Source: Chitinophagaceae bacterium (GTDB taxonomy: Bacteria > Bacteroidota > Bacteroidia > Chitinophagales > Chitinophagaceae). Taken from it: a stretch of DNA of 64,000 bases. Both the position numbers and the translations under genes were made by a program. Where the stretch lies: assembly GCA_016713085.1 (NCBI GenBank), contig JADJPV010000002.1:186001-250000 (forward strand), in the 5' to 3' direction. Positions 1 through 7,684 of this stretch are shown in pieces. The notes beneath the pieces were generated by a model, which was not told the DNA's origin, did not search any database, and was given only the letters and a program-made list of their open reading frames with translations. Position 1 is the stretch's first letter. Each line of letters opens with the position of its first letter.

Positions 1-1
1 T

Positions 2-544
2 AGCCTGATTGCAACCGCAAGAAGTAATAAAGTTGCCACTACATTAGCCATGCAGGATTTTAGCCAGCTTAAAAAGGATTATGGCCGGGAGCAAGCTGAT
101 GTGATTGTAAATATTACCGGCAACATCATCAGTGGCCAGGTGATGGGTGAAACCAGTAAGTTGCTGAGTGAACGTTTTGGAAAAATTATGCAGGATAGAC
201 AAAGTGTTTCCATCAACCGAACCGATACTTCTATCAGCCACAGTAAACAATTGGATGCAGCCATACCCGCCAGCAAAATCGCAGCTCTTTCTTCCGGTGA
301 GTTCGTGGGCATGGTTGCTGATGATCCTCTGGAAAAAATAAAACTCAAAATGTTTCATTCAGAAATTATTAACAACCATGAAAAACTGAATGCAGAAGTA
401 AGCAACTACAAGGACATACCTGTTGTTAGCAATGTTACCCAGCAGCAGGTGCTGGATAATTATTACCAGGTGAAGATGGATATTAAAAGGTTGATTGGGG
501 AGGAAGTAGGAAGGTTGAAGGAGGAAAAAACTGAAACAGGGTAA
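2..544 (+). CDS. Conjugative coupling protein (T4CP, MobC/TraG type), C-terminal part
   Basis: The frame is open to the window edge, so only the last 180 residues are present. The text SLIATARSNKVATTLAMQD followed by SQLKKDYG and NIISGQVMGE is characteristic of the C-terminal ATPase region of the Bacteroidota coupling proteins that feed DNA to the conjugation channel. The ATG at 50 is internal, not a start. The gene marks the edge of an integrated conjugative element lying to the left. A decayed copy of its last third recurs at 2205-2398, beyond the next four genes. The family call rests on remembered family sequence, without a search. Confidence 0.8.
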   Translation, partial: SLIATARSNKVATTLAMQDFSQLKKDYGREQADVIVNITGNIISGQVMGETSKLLSERFGKIMQDRQSVSINRTDTSISHSKQLDAAIPASKIAALSSGEFVGMVADDPLEKIKLKMFHSEIINNHEKLNAEVSNYKDIPVVSNVTQQQVLDNYYQVKMDIKRLIGEEVGRLKEEKTETG

Positions 545-563
545 TAGGTGGGGGAAGTTAAAA

Positions 564-594
564 TTTGTTTAGTTAGGAATCCTTACTATATTTG
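564..594 (+). promoter_or_regulatory. Bacteroidota sigma-AB promoter of the protoglobin operon
   Basis: TTTG at 564-567, exactly 19 bases, then TATATTTG at 587-594 fits the Bacteroidota consensus TTTG-N19-TAnnTTTG at every conserved position. Transcription should begin near 601, about 20 bases before the ATG at 622. This rules out the TTG at 592, which lies inside the -7 element. Confidence 0.75.
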
Positions 595-621
595 AACTTT
601 CATTCACATAAACTTTATACA

Positions 622-1200
622 ATGTCAGAAGAAATTAAAGGTTATGCCTACGGGCAAGTTGGGCAATCACCGGTAAGTATTGCCGATTTAGAACTACTAA
701 AAAAAACTGTTTTGTTTACTGCGGAAGATGAAAAGAACCTGCGGTTGGCCGGAGAGGTGCTAAAAGACCAGACCAATGATGTGCTTGACTTATGGTATGG
801 CTTTGTTGGCGGTAATGAACATCTGGTTCACTATTTTACTAAGAATAATCAGCCAAATATGGATTACCTGGCTGCCGTGAGGGCAAGGTTCGGCCAGTGG
901 ATTATGGACTTGTGCAACCGGCCTTATGACCAGGATTGGCTGAATTATCAGCATGAAGTTGCACTGCGTCACCACAGTACTAAAAAGAATAAAACAGATG
1001 GAGTGGATACTGTGCCCATTATTCACTACCGCTATATGGTGGCGTTTATCTTTCCTATTACAGCTACTATTAAAAGTTTCTTAACAAAAAAAGGTCATGG
1101 CGAAGAAGTTGTTGAAGCTATGTATGCGGCATGGTTTAAAGCTATAACTCTTACTGTAATTCTATGGACTTATCCATACATCAATAAAGATGAGTTCTAA
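622..1200 (+). CDS. Protoglobin (single-domain heme globin)
   Basis: 192 residues, the usual length of a stand-alone protoglobin with no attached signalling domain. EVALRHHSTKKNKTDGVD followed by HYRYMVAFIFPI matches the family's proximal-histidine region (the LRHH segment) and the following helix. Protoglobins bind O2, CO and NO in the cytoplasm; some act in nitrosative or redox sensing. The start is the ATG at 622, placed about 20 bases after a clear promoter. The last codons overlap the start of a 38-residue membrane peptide at 1190, and DUF2024 and MarR genes follow closely, so the four probably form one transcript. Its ligand and role here cannot be read from sequence. Confidence 0.9.
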   Translation: MSEEIKGYAYGQVGQSPVSIADLELLKKTVLFTAEDEKNLRLAGEVLKDQTNDVLDLWYGFVGGNEHLVHYFTKNNQPNMDYLAAVRARFGQWIMDLCNRPYDQDWLNYQHEVALRHHSTKKNKTDGVDTVPIIHYRYMVAFIFPITATIKSFLTKKGHGEEVVEAMYAAWFKAITLTVILWTYPYINKDEF

Positions 1201-1306
1201 CATAAAATCATACTTTAAAAGAATCGGAATAGCCGGATTTATTTTCTTCCTGCTTAAAGGAGTCATCTGGCTATTCATCTTTTTATTTCTAAAATCTAAA
1301 ATTTAA
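1190..1306 (+). CDS. 38-residue single-span membrane peptide
   Basis: A small ORF starting inside the end of the protoglobin gene (11-base overlap) and stopping four bases before the DUF2024 start. It encodes a basic N-terminus (SSNIKSYFKR) followed by one hydrophobic span (IAGFIFFLL, GVIWLFIFLF) and a short basic tail. Coupling by overlap on one side and a four-base gap on the other strongly suggests it is translated. I do not recognise a named family. It could tether or signal for the globin at the membrane, which is inference only. Confidence 0.6.
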   Translation: MSSNIKSYFKRIGIAGFIFFLLKGVIWLFIFLFLKSKI

Positions 1307-1310
1307 TAGA

Positions 1311-1574
1311 ATGAAAGTTTCTGTTTGGGATACTTATATAACAAAAAATGATGGCAGCATAATGCACTTTGACATTATTGCCCCCGATACTCTAAAAGAA
1401 GAAGCAATAATTCATACCTTTGGTAAGGATTACTTACAATCTAAAGAACAGACCGGTCAACAATTGACAGCCAAAGAGTGCCGTTTTTGTCATATAGAAG
1501 CGGCCACAGTAGAACTGGAAAAAATGATTACAGAAAAAGGGTATTATATAGTAGAAATGGAAAATTGCAAATAG
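1311..1574 (+). CDS. DUF2024 family protein
   Basis: 87 residues, full length for this small family. The N-terminal MKVSVWDTYITKNDGSIMHF and the CRFCHIE motif near residue 58 are family signatures. Function is unknown; the conserved Cys-Phe-Cys-His suggests a metal or redox site, but that is inference. It sits between the small membrane peptide and the MarR gene, with the MarR start one base after its stop codon. Confidence 0.85.
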   Translation: MKVSVWDTYITKNDGSIMHFDIIAPDTLKEEAIIHTFGKDYLQSKEQTGQQLTAKECRFCHIEAATVELEKMITEKGYYIVEMENCK

Positions 1575-1575
1575 C

Positions 1576-2172
1576 ATGTCGGTATTTAACCTAAAGTATC
1601 AAAACGCCAGTCTTGATAATAAGATAGTTGCTGGTCTGGAAAGATTATCGCAGGTATTCAGGGTTTTACTTTGGAAAAAGGCTAAACAACATGGATTAAG
1701 CCCGATACAAATACAGTTACTCATTTTTATTCAGCACCACGCTTCCGATAAATCCACTGTCAGTTACCTGGCAAAAGAATTTAATGTAACCAAACCTACC
1801 ATTAGTGATGCAATAAAAGTGTTGGAGCAAAAAAAGGTAATTAAAAAAATAGCTGATAAAAGAGATACCAGGAGCTACACTATTCAGTTGACACCCCAAG
1901 GGAAAAATATTGTTTTAGATACAGAACATTTTGTGAACCCCTTTACAGAAATTATTTCAGGCATATCTCAGACGGAAAAATTAGGGTTATGGGAAAACAT
2001 AACAACTCTCATAAATAAACTTCATCAGTCAGGAGCTATTACTGTGCAACGTACCTGCCATTATTGCAAGCATTTCTCTAAAAAAAATAGTACCCCTTAC
2101 TGTAAGTTGTTAGAGCAAAAACTGCAGGTTCAGGATATACGGATTGATTGTGTGGAGTTTGAGGTAGCCTAA
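1576..2172 (+). CDS. MarR-type winged-helix regulator with C-terminal Cys cluster
   Basis: Residues about 20-150 form a MarR winged helix: the recognition helix region reads FNVTKPTISDAIKVLEQK, then the wing with DKRDTRSYTIQLTPQG. The unusual part is the last 45 residues, with CHYCKHF, YCKLL and DCVEFE, giving four cysteines of the kind that bind zinc or respond to oxidants. It probably regulates its own operon with the globin and DUF2024. The gene begins one base after the DUF2024 stop, so translation is likely coupled. Effector unknown. Confidence 0.85.
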   Translation: MSVFNLKYQNASLDNKIVAGLERLSQVFRVLLWKKAKQHGLSPIQIQLLIFIQHHASDKSTVSYLAKEFNVTKPTISDAIKVLEQKKVIKKIADKRDTRSYTIQLTPQGKNIVLDTEHFVNPFTEIISGISQTEKLGLWENITTLINKLHQSGAITVQRTCHYCKHFSKKNSTPYCKLLEQKLQVQDIRIDCVEFEVA

Positions 2173-2204
2173 CAAGCTCTTTCTTATAACAGTTTCATCA
2201 ACTA

Positions 2205-2398
2205 CTGCAAACAATTTGAGCGCAACATACCAAATTGCGGATATTTCTTCAAGTGAATTTTGGGGTACTTTTGCTGATACCCAGATGGAAACATAAAACT
2301 CAAAATGTTTAGTCAGAGATTATTAATAGCCATGAAAAGCTAATGAGGAAGTTAGTCAATACTGTAATATTGCCGTTGTATCTAATTGTTTACATTTC
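2205..2398 (+). pseudogene. Decayed tail of the conjugative coupling-protein gene
   Basis: This stretch aligns base by base with about 240-435 of the coupling-protein gene, with scattered changes, a short gap and stop codons. Shared anchors include AAACTCAAAATGTTT (2296-2310 against 341-355), GTAAACAATT against GCAAACAATT, and GTTGTATCTAATTGTT against GTTGTTAGCAATGTT. It corresponds to the residues from about SISHSKQLD to PVVSNV. It is a second, 5'-truncated and non-coding copy lying just after the MarR gene, so the globin cassette is bracketed by two copies of the same gene end. Confidence 0.8.
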
Positions 2399-2438
2399 GT
2401 AATGCAAATTCAATTATATGTGAAATTTCCAGGTATTA

Positions 2439-3566
2439 TCAATCTTTACTGAAATACCACTTTTCAGCATTTTTATGATAAAGTTTATCAATTACATTCT
2501 TTGGCAATTTTAAGCCTCTGAATTTTTCTGTAACAAACGGCGATTGGAGGCTATCATCTGAAGTAAAATATAGCCAGTCATTTAACCAGAGATTATGTGC
2601 CTTTTTCTTCACACTATCGGGATTATCAGATTGGACAATGAACAGATCAGTTCCATACATAATCCTATCCTGGTATTTAATAAAGAAGTCATGTACTTTC
2701 TGCCAGTTTTTTATTGACTGATATTGCAGTTGCCCTATTCGTTCGGCTGGTTCTACTGTCATATTTGGAAATTGATCAAGACACTTGGCAATTTTTTCCA
2801 CATCCCATTCTAAACTTGCAAGGTGCGCCCCCATGAACTTTAGATTTGGATGCCTTTCCAGCATACGATCCCGAGCCTGGATTTGATCATCATAAGAAGG
2901 GTATTCAGGGTGAATAAACATGTGATATTCCGGGTGATTTTTAAAATAATTCCTGTCATTGATAGTGGTCATTTGATCTAATGGAAGCCAACAATTTTTA
3001 GGCTCGCCGAGATGACCTAGAACCGGCATCTCATTTTGTTCTAAGTAGTTTAATATAGGGTCAAAAATAGGGTTGTCAATCATAATGAAATTGCTATCCC
3101 TGTCCCTGAGGGTCATTCCGATGTTTTTCCATACTTTAATTCCAACAGCGCCATTATCAAAAGATTTTTTTAAATAACTAAGTTGCTGTTCCTGCCAGCC
3201 TGGTTGGTTGATAGTCGTAGTCTCAAAAGTTGTGAGATAAAAAATTGTGGCAGGGAATTTTTTTTGCAGATGGATGGCAAAAAATTGTTGACTATCTATC
3301 GGCGTTTCACCCGGCACTTCAACGTTTACACTGATTAATACAACATTATCTTCTTTAGCCTGGACTATACAAGAAGAGTCTGTTGTATAGATATGGGCAT
3401 GGCAATCAATCTTTTTTACTTTTGAGAAATCTTCAGTTGAATAAAAACTGCTGGAATCTTTGTTTGAATTATTACAGGATGTCAAAATTAACAACAGGAG
3501 GAAAGTCGAAAAATGGAGAAGTGATATTAAACTGTTTACTTCGGGGCTTTTTTGCGAATTGTTCAT
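2439..3566 (-). CDS. Amidohydrolase-2 family metal-dependent hydrolase, lipoprotein
   Basis: 375 residues from the ATG at 3566, five bases after the aldolase stop codon. A longer frame exists upstream but runs into the aldolase gene. The leader ends in a lipobox (LILTSC), so the mature protein should be envelope-anchored. The TIM-barrel metal site is visible: DCHAHIY, GHLGEP, GAHLASLEWD and YGTDLF. The family hydrolyses or decarboxylates small cyclic and acyl substrates such as lactones. It is last in the AgaS-kinase-kinase-aldolase operon, yet its predicted location differs from those cytoplasmic enzymes. It does not look like NagA/AgaA deacetylase. Substrate unknown. Confidence 0.75.
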   Translation of the reverse strand: MNNSQKSPEVNSLISLLHFSTFLLLLILTSCNNSNKDSSSFYSTEDFSKVKKIDCHAHIYTTDSSCIVQAKEDNVVLISVNVEVPGETPIDSQQFFAIHLQKKFPATIFYLTTFETTTINQPGWQEQQLSYLKKSFDNGAVGIKVWKNIGMTLRDRDSNFIMIDNPIFDPILNYLEQNEMPVLGHLGEPKNCWLPLDQMTTINDRNYFKNHPEYHMFIHPEYPSYDDQIQARDRMLERHPNLKFMGAHLASLEWDVEKIAKCLDQFPNMTVEPAERIGQLQYQSIKNWQKVHDFFIKYQDRIMYGTDLFIVQSDNPDSVKKKAHNLWLNDWLYFTSDDSLQSPFVTEKFRGLKLPKNVIDKLYHKNAEKWYFSKD

Positions 3567-3570
3567 CTTA

Positions 3571-4419
3571 TTACCTGTTAACTTTATTTTGTATGGCAAG
3601 CAATTTATCTTGTACAAGTTCAGAAACCGCATTTGTTGCTGTTGGAAATACTTTACGCAAATCAATTTCATCTTCTGAAGTCAACTTTCTTTTCAGGGTT
3701 TTCATAAAAGTATTTTTGATTTCAGTTGCCAGGTTTATTTTGCAGATGCCTCTTTGCACTGCCTGCCTCAGCGTATCATGTGGAATACCGGATGCTCCAT
3801 GTAGTACGAGAGATGCTTCGGTCATTCCCTTAATTTCTGAAAGCCTTAAAAGATCCAGTTTGGGCTCCTCTTTATAAAAACCATGTGCAGATCCAATAGC
3901 AACAGCAAGTGCATTTACTCTTGTTTCTTCTACAAAAAATTTAGCTTCTGCAGGTTCTGTAAAGCCAACCCTATCTGTTTTTTGTCCCAGTTTGGCTACA
4001 TAACCGAGTTCTGCTTCCACGTTGGCTCCGTATTTTTCTGCAAGTTTCACAACGCTTTTTGTAATTCTAATATTTTCATCAAACGATTTTTCACTTGCAT
4101 CAATCATCACAGAATCGAAACCGGCATCAAGACAATCGGCTGCCAGCTCATACGAATCTCCATGATCAAGATGCAACCATCCTTGCACGTTATAATAGTT
4201 AAGCATCGTCCGGGCAAGATTTGCGGCAATGGGAAGGCCCATATATTCTATCGAACTCCTGGTAAGTTGAAGTATGATCGGTTGCTTTACTGCCTGCGCT
4301 GCCTGCAGTACTCCTTTAAGCGTTTCAAAATTATAGAAGTTGGTGGCCAATAATGCCTGCCTGCTTTTTTGAAGCTCCTTAAACTTTTCCTGCAATGATA
4401 GTTTATTCTTCATACCCAA
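3571..4419 (-). CDS. Class II ketose-bisphosphate aldolase (tagatose-/fructose-1,6-bisphosphate type)
   Basis: 282 residues, normal for GatY/KbaY-like aldolases. HLDHGDSYE (zinc histidine and catalytic aspartate), EAELGYVA, GSAHGFY, LHGASGIP and KINLATEI are the family motifs in order. In this operon the expected reaction is cleavage of tagatose-1,6-bisphosphate to glyceraldehyde-3-phosphate and dihydroxyacetone phosphate, ending galactosamine catabolism. The start overlaps the upstream kinase gene by 17 bases; an internal ATG six bases later is equally possible. The choice of tagatose over fructose bisphosphate rests on context. Confidence 0.85.
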   Translation of the reverse strand: MGMKNKLSLQEKFKELQKSRQALLATNFYNFETLKGVLQAAQAVKQPIILQLTRSSIEYMGLPIAANLARTMLNYYNVQGWLHLDHGDSYELAADCLDAGFDSVMIDASEKSFDENIRITKSVVKLAEKYGANVEAELGYVAKLGQKTDRVGFTEPAEAKFFVEETRVNALAVAIGSAHGFYKEEPKLDLLRLSEIKGMTEASLVLHGASGIPHDTLRQAVQRGICKINLATEIKNTFMKTLKRKLTSEDEIDLRKVFPTATNAVSELVQDKLLAIQNKVNR

Positions 4420-5362
4420 ATATTTCTTTTGCTATTTTCATTGTATTTGATAAATCTGTGAAGGCGGTAGTGCCGCCTGAAGCAGTAGTAGAGATGGCAC
4501 CGGTGAGATTACCAAATGTTTGGCAGTCTTCAGGGCTGCATCCCTTTATGAATTTGAAAATATACCCCGCATTAAAACTGTCGCCGGCTCCAATTGCATC
4601 AACAATTGTTTTATTAACGAATGGTCTGCCGTGTATAAGCTGATTGTTATAACTTAACAGCGAACCATCTTTTCCTCTTTTTACTACAATATAATTTCCC
4701 CACTTTGCTATTGTGCTTATTGCTGCTTCCAGCGATTGGGCTTTTGTTAAATGCAGCATCTCTTTTTCATTAGGAAAGAAAATATCTACATGCGGTAATA
4801 TGGTTTCATAATCGAAATTCCATTGTTCAGATGGATCCCATTGTATATCAAGTGAAGTTGTTAATCCGGTTTCTTTTGCCATTTTAAAAAGACCTGCCAA
4901 ACTGTTTTTAAACCCGGGCTGAAGAAAATACGATGAGAAATGAAGATGTTTCGACATGCTTAACATCTCCTTCGTTATATCAGTTATACCTAAATGTTTC
5001 ATTGCTCCCTGGTAGGTAATCATTGCTCTGTCTTCTCCAAAATTGAGAATTACAGTTGCTCCTGTTTTTAATTCAGTACTGGATATGATCATTGACGTAT
5101 CAACTTTCTTTCGTTCTAACTCTTCCTTGCAAAGAGAACCTAAAATATCATTGCCAATTTTGCCAATAAAGGCAACACGCATGCCCAGTGTACTTAAATT
5201 ACCGGCAAAAATTGCAGAGGAACTTCCCAGTGTCAGTGTCATACTTTCGGCCAGTTTTTCTTTTCCAACTTCCGGGAATGATTCTATTTGGTTTAAAATC
5301 AAATCAGCGTTTAATTCACCTATTACAATAACATCAAATTTTTTTTCACTGCTCATGGTCAT
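4403..5362 (-). CDS. PfkB family sugar kinase
   Basis: 319 residues with the ribokinase-fold hallmarks: N-terminal VIGELNADLI, GSSSAIFAGNLSTLG, and the ATP-site aspartate in DAIGAGDSFNAGY near residue 258. It lies three bases after the other PfkB gene and overlaps the aldolase start. Since the neighbouring kinase looks like a 1-phosphofructokinase/tagatose-6-phosphate kinase, this one may phosphorylate the incoming sugar (GalNAc or galactosamine). That assignment is inference; nothing in the sequence fixes the substrate. Confidence 0.8.
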   Translation of the reverse strand: MTMSSEKKFDVIVIGELNADLILNQIESFPEVGKEKLAESMTLTLGSSSAIFAGNLSTLGMRVAFIGKIGNDILGSLCKEELERKKVDTSMIISSTELKTGATVILNFGEDRAMITYQGAMKHLGITDITKEMLSMSKHLHFSSYFLQPGFKNSLAGLFKMAKETGLTTSLDIQWDPSEQWNFDYETILPHVDIFFPNEKEMLHLTKAQSLEAAISTIAKWGNYIVVKRGKDGSLLSYNNQLIHGRPFVNKTIVDAIGAGDSFNAGYIFKFIKGCSPEDCQTFGNLTGAISTTASGGTTAFTDLSNTMKIAKEIFGYEE

Positions 5363-5365
5363 TTG

Positions 5366-6319
5366 TTAAGGTTCCTGGTTGATAAATCGAGATTCAATTG
5401 TTGCAAGTTCAATTTCTGAAAAGAGGGTTTCAACATCCTCTTGATAAAAGAACCCCAACTCTTCCCTGATGCAATTGGCAGCACCGCAGGCAACTGCTAA
5501 TTTTGCTGTTTCAAAAAGGTCGTAGCTTCTCCTGTCTGCCGCTATGAGCCCCGCCATTAACGCATCGCCGCTGCCTACTGCGCTGATTACGTTGCTCAAT
5601 CTGCAAGTTGCATGAATATAATAATGGTTTTTATTTGCAAGATGAAGACCATCTGCACCAGAAGTAACTGCCACCAATTCACATTTTTCGAGGGCCTTGC
5701 TTGCAATCTTCAATGGCGAGTTTTCATGAAAGACCTTAGCCCCTTCGTCATTGTTAATATGGATACAATAAGGATTTACTTTAACGGCAGCAGACAAATA
5801 TTTTTCAGAACAATCCACAAAGGTTTTAATACCTTTCTTTTTTGCTGCAACTATAAACTCAGGATAGCCAATTTCGTCGGGAGTTATGGGCCAAGAGCCA
5901 CTTAGGCATACAGCAGTTGCTTTATCCAGTAACCTTATAAATTCCAGCCAAAACAAATATACTTGGTCATCGGTAATGAATGGGCCGCATTCTACTAACT
6001 CTGTGTCATTTAAGTCTGTCTTCGATCGAAATGTAAAACAGGTTCTGTTTGGTGAATCAATTGCTGGGCCATAACAATAAACTCCTTTGCTCTCACAAAA
6101 TTCTTTGATATATTTTCCGGTATCGCCTCCCCAAAATCCCAGCAATACACAAGGTTCTCCCAATTCGGCTAAACCCAATGCTACATGAACGCCTTTTCCT
6201 CCGGGAAATGCAAGTTCTTTTTTTATTTTATTTACTTTCCCATGAATAAAGTCATCAAGCCACACGAACTTGTCAACCGAAGGATTTGGACATAAACAAA
6301 GAATCATATATAAAATCAT
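5366..6319 (-). CDS. PfkB kinase of the 1-phosphofructokinase/tagatose-6-phosphate kinase group
   Basis: 317 residues. NPSVDKFVWLDDF, GGKGVHVALGLAELG and the ATP-site SAVGSGDALMAG are typical of the FruK/LacC branch of PfkB enzymes, which phosphorylate ketohexose phosphates at C1. Placed between agaS and a class II aldolase gene, it most probably makes tagatose-1,6-bisphosphate from tagatose-6-phosphate. The first ATG lies five bases after the agaS stop; the ATG at 6307 gives a more typical N-terminus (MILCLCPNPS). Confidence 0.82.
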   Translation of the reverse strand: MILYMILCLCPNPSVDKFVWLDDFIHGKVNKIKKELAFPGGKGVHVALGLAELGEPCVLLGFWGGDTGKYIKEFCESKGVYCYGPAIDSPNRTCFTFRSKTDLNDTELVECGPFITDDQVYLFWLEFIRLLDKATAVCLSGSWPITPDEIGYPEFIVAAKKKGIKTFVDCSEKYLSAAVKVNPYCIHINNDEGAKVFHENSPLKIASKALEKCELVAVTSGADGLHLANKNHYYIHATCRLSNVISAVGSGDALMAGLIAADRRSYDLFETAKLAVACGAANCIREELGFFYQEDVETLFSEIELATIESRFINQEP

Positions 6320-6324
6320 TAAGT

Positions 6325-7479
6325 TCAGTATGGGTAAATATGCACTCCCTGAACGATCCTGTGAATGCTTCCATTTTGCGAAGGTGAATCAGGGGTTAAT
6401 CCTAACGCAATGGATTTATGAAATCCTATGATTTGAGCAGGAAGTATGCTGCAAACAGCGAAATAATCATCCTGAAGTTTGCCTGCTTCACTCCCCAGAT
6501 CAATGGTTGAATTTTCGAAGTCTCTTATTTCGTTAAGGTATTGCCCGATACCGATGCTGTACAGGAATTTTTCGCTTTGATCAATTGATTTCACAAGGTC
6601 AACCTCGTAATTCCGAACATAAGGATCAGATGAAAACAAATAGATAAGAAGGGAAGATTCGTCAATGACCGCTTTGGGGCCATGTCTGAATCCGAGAAAC
6701 GAATCGTATTGACAAATAATTTGCCCATCGGTAAGTTCAGTTATTTTCAGATGCGATTCTCTTGCCGTTCCCTTTAAAGGCCCCGATCCAAGAAATACAA
6801 CTCTTTTGAAATTCAGGTCAGCTACTTTGCTGAGTTCCCGGGAGTATTCGTTCAGGATTTTTTTTCCAAAATCGGCAAGCTTTAAAACATTTCTTTCATT
6901 CTGTTCAATATTTGCAATATCTGAAATCAGCAAACCTGCTAATGTCATTGATGTAAACGAACTCGTCATAGCTAAAGCCCGGTCATTAGTTCCTTCCGGA
7001 AGTATAAAAACAAATGAGTTGTTTTTGCTTGATGCTACTTTTGCCAATTTTCCGTCAGGGTTACAGGTAATGATTAAATGATAAACGACATTATGTATTT
7101 TTTCGGATAGGTTAATGGTAGCAAGGCTTTCAGGGCTATCACCCGATCTGGCAAAAGAAATTAATAAGGTTGGAACTGATTTCTGAAAGAAATCACCTGG
7201 ATGAGTTACTAAATCGGTGGTAGGGATAGCCCTCGTTGTGAGCCCGGTATTTCTGTAAAATGCCTGCTGAAGAATCTGGCCTATAAATGCAGAAGTACCT
7301 GCTCCTGTCAAAATGATCTGTACTTTATCAATTGCAAATATTTTATTTAAAAAAGTAGTGAGTTGATTTTTATTCGATAAGAGTGAATTATACGTATCAA
7401 CCCATAGTTTTGGCTGGCTGGTTATCTCTTTAGCCATGTGTGAAGATTCCATTAAGTTCAGAACAGTTTTGTTTTCCAT
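6325..7479 (-). CDS. agaS: AgaS-type SIS-domain galactosamine-6-phosphate deaminase/isomerase
   Basis: 384 residues with two SIS domains. LTGAGTSAFIGQIL, IPTTDLVTHP, LISFARSGDSPES, HLIITCNPDG and ALAMTSSFTSM are near-diagnostic for AgaS, which converts galactosamine-6-phosphate to tagatose-6-phosphate and ammonia in the cytoplasm. It is the first gene of a five-gene minus-strand operon with two kinases, an aldolase and an amidohydrolase. A TTTC-repeat box and a -7 element lie just upstream, so the operon is probably repressed by the DeoR-type regulator at 10350. Confidence 0.9.
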   Translation of the reverse strand: MENKTVLNLMESSHMAKEITSQPKLWVDTYNSLLSNKNQLTTFLNKIFAIDKVQIILTGAGTSAFIGQILQQAFYRNTGLTTRAIPTTDLVTHPGDFFQKSVPTLLISFARSGDSPESLATINLSEKIHNVVYHLIITCNPDGKLAKVASSKNNSFVFILPEGTNDRALAMTSSFTSMTLAGLLISDIANIEQNERNVLKLADFGKKILNEYSRELSKVADLNFKRVVFLGSGPLKGTARESHLKITELTDGQIICQYDSFLGFRHGPKAVIDESSLLIYLFSSDPYVRNYEVDLVKSIDQSEKFLYSIGIGQYLNEIRDFENSTIDLGSEAGKLQDDYFAVCSILPAQIIGFHKSIALGLTPDSPSQNGSIHRIVQGVHIYPY

Positions 7480-7489
7480 AACTAAAATA

Positions 7490-7516
7490 TTTTCATTTCA
7501 TTTCTTTTCAAAAGTA
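7490..7516 (-). promoter_or_regulatory. agaS operon -7 element with overlapping TTTC-repeat operator
   Basis: On the minus strand TACTTTTG (7516-7509) fits the -7 consensus TAnnTTTG; no good -33 is visible. Next to it, plus-strand 7490-7509 reads as three to four TTTC units spaced by single bases (TTTCATTTCATTTCTTTTC). Its core TTCATTTCATTT occurs in reverse complement at 8644-8655 upstream of the GH109 gene. The box covers the predicted start of transcription, where a repressor would act, and it resembles the TTTC-rich AgaR boxes of enteric bacteria. A looser element (CGAAAAATGAAAAT) sits at 7558-7571. Confidence 0.55.
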
Positions 7517-7684
7517 TAATATTTATTTTATCTTTCTTTATTTTTTATTTATTTTATCGAAAAATGAAAATACTGATGCCTGTATGACGAAATAACTGAG
7601 TTTTAGAAGTTTATAAAGCGTGAAAACTTAATCAAAGAAGTTGTTGAAAATGTGTGAGATATACTTCAATTCGTAACCTTTTAC

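Noticed and set aside
592..621. N-terminal extension of the protoglobin from a TTG at 592
   Set aside because: The TTG lies inside the -7 promoter element, upstream of the predicted transcript start; the ATG at 622 gives the normal family length.
3383..3877. 164-residue plus-strand frame across the amidohydrolase and aldolase
   Set aside because: It is antisense to two well-supported genes, rich in Cys/Ser/Leu from AT-rich complement, and has no family features.
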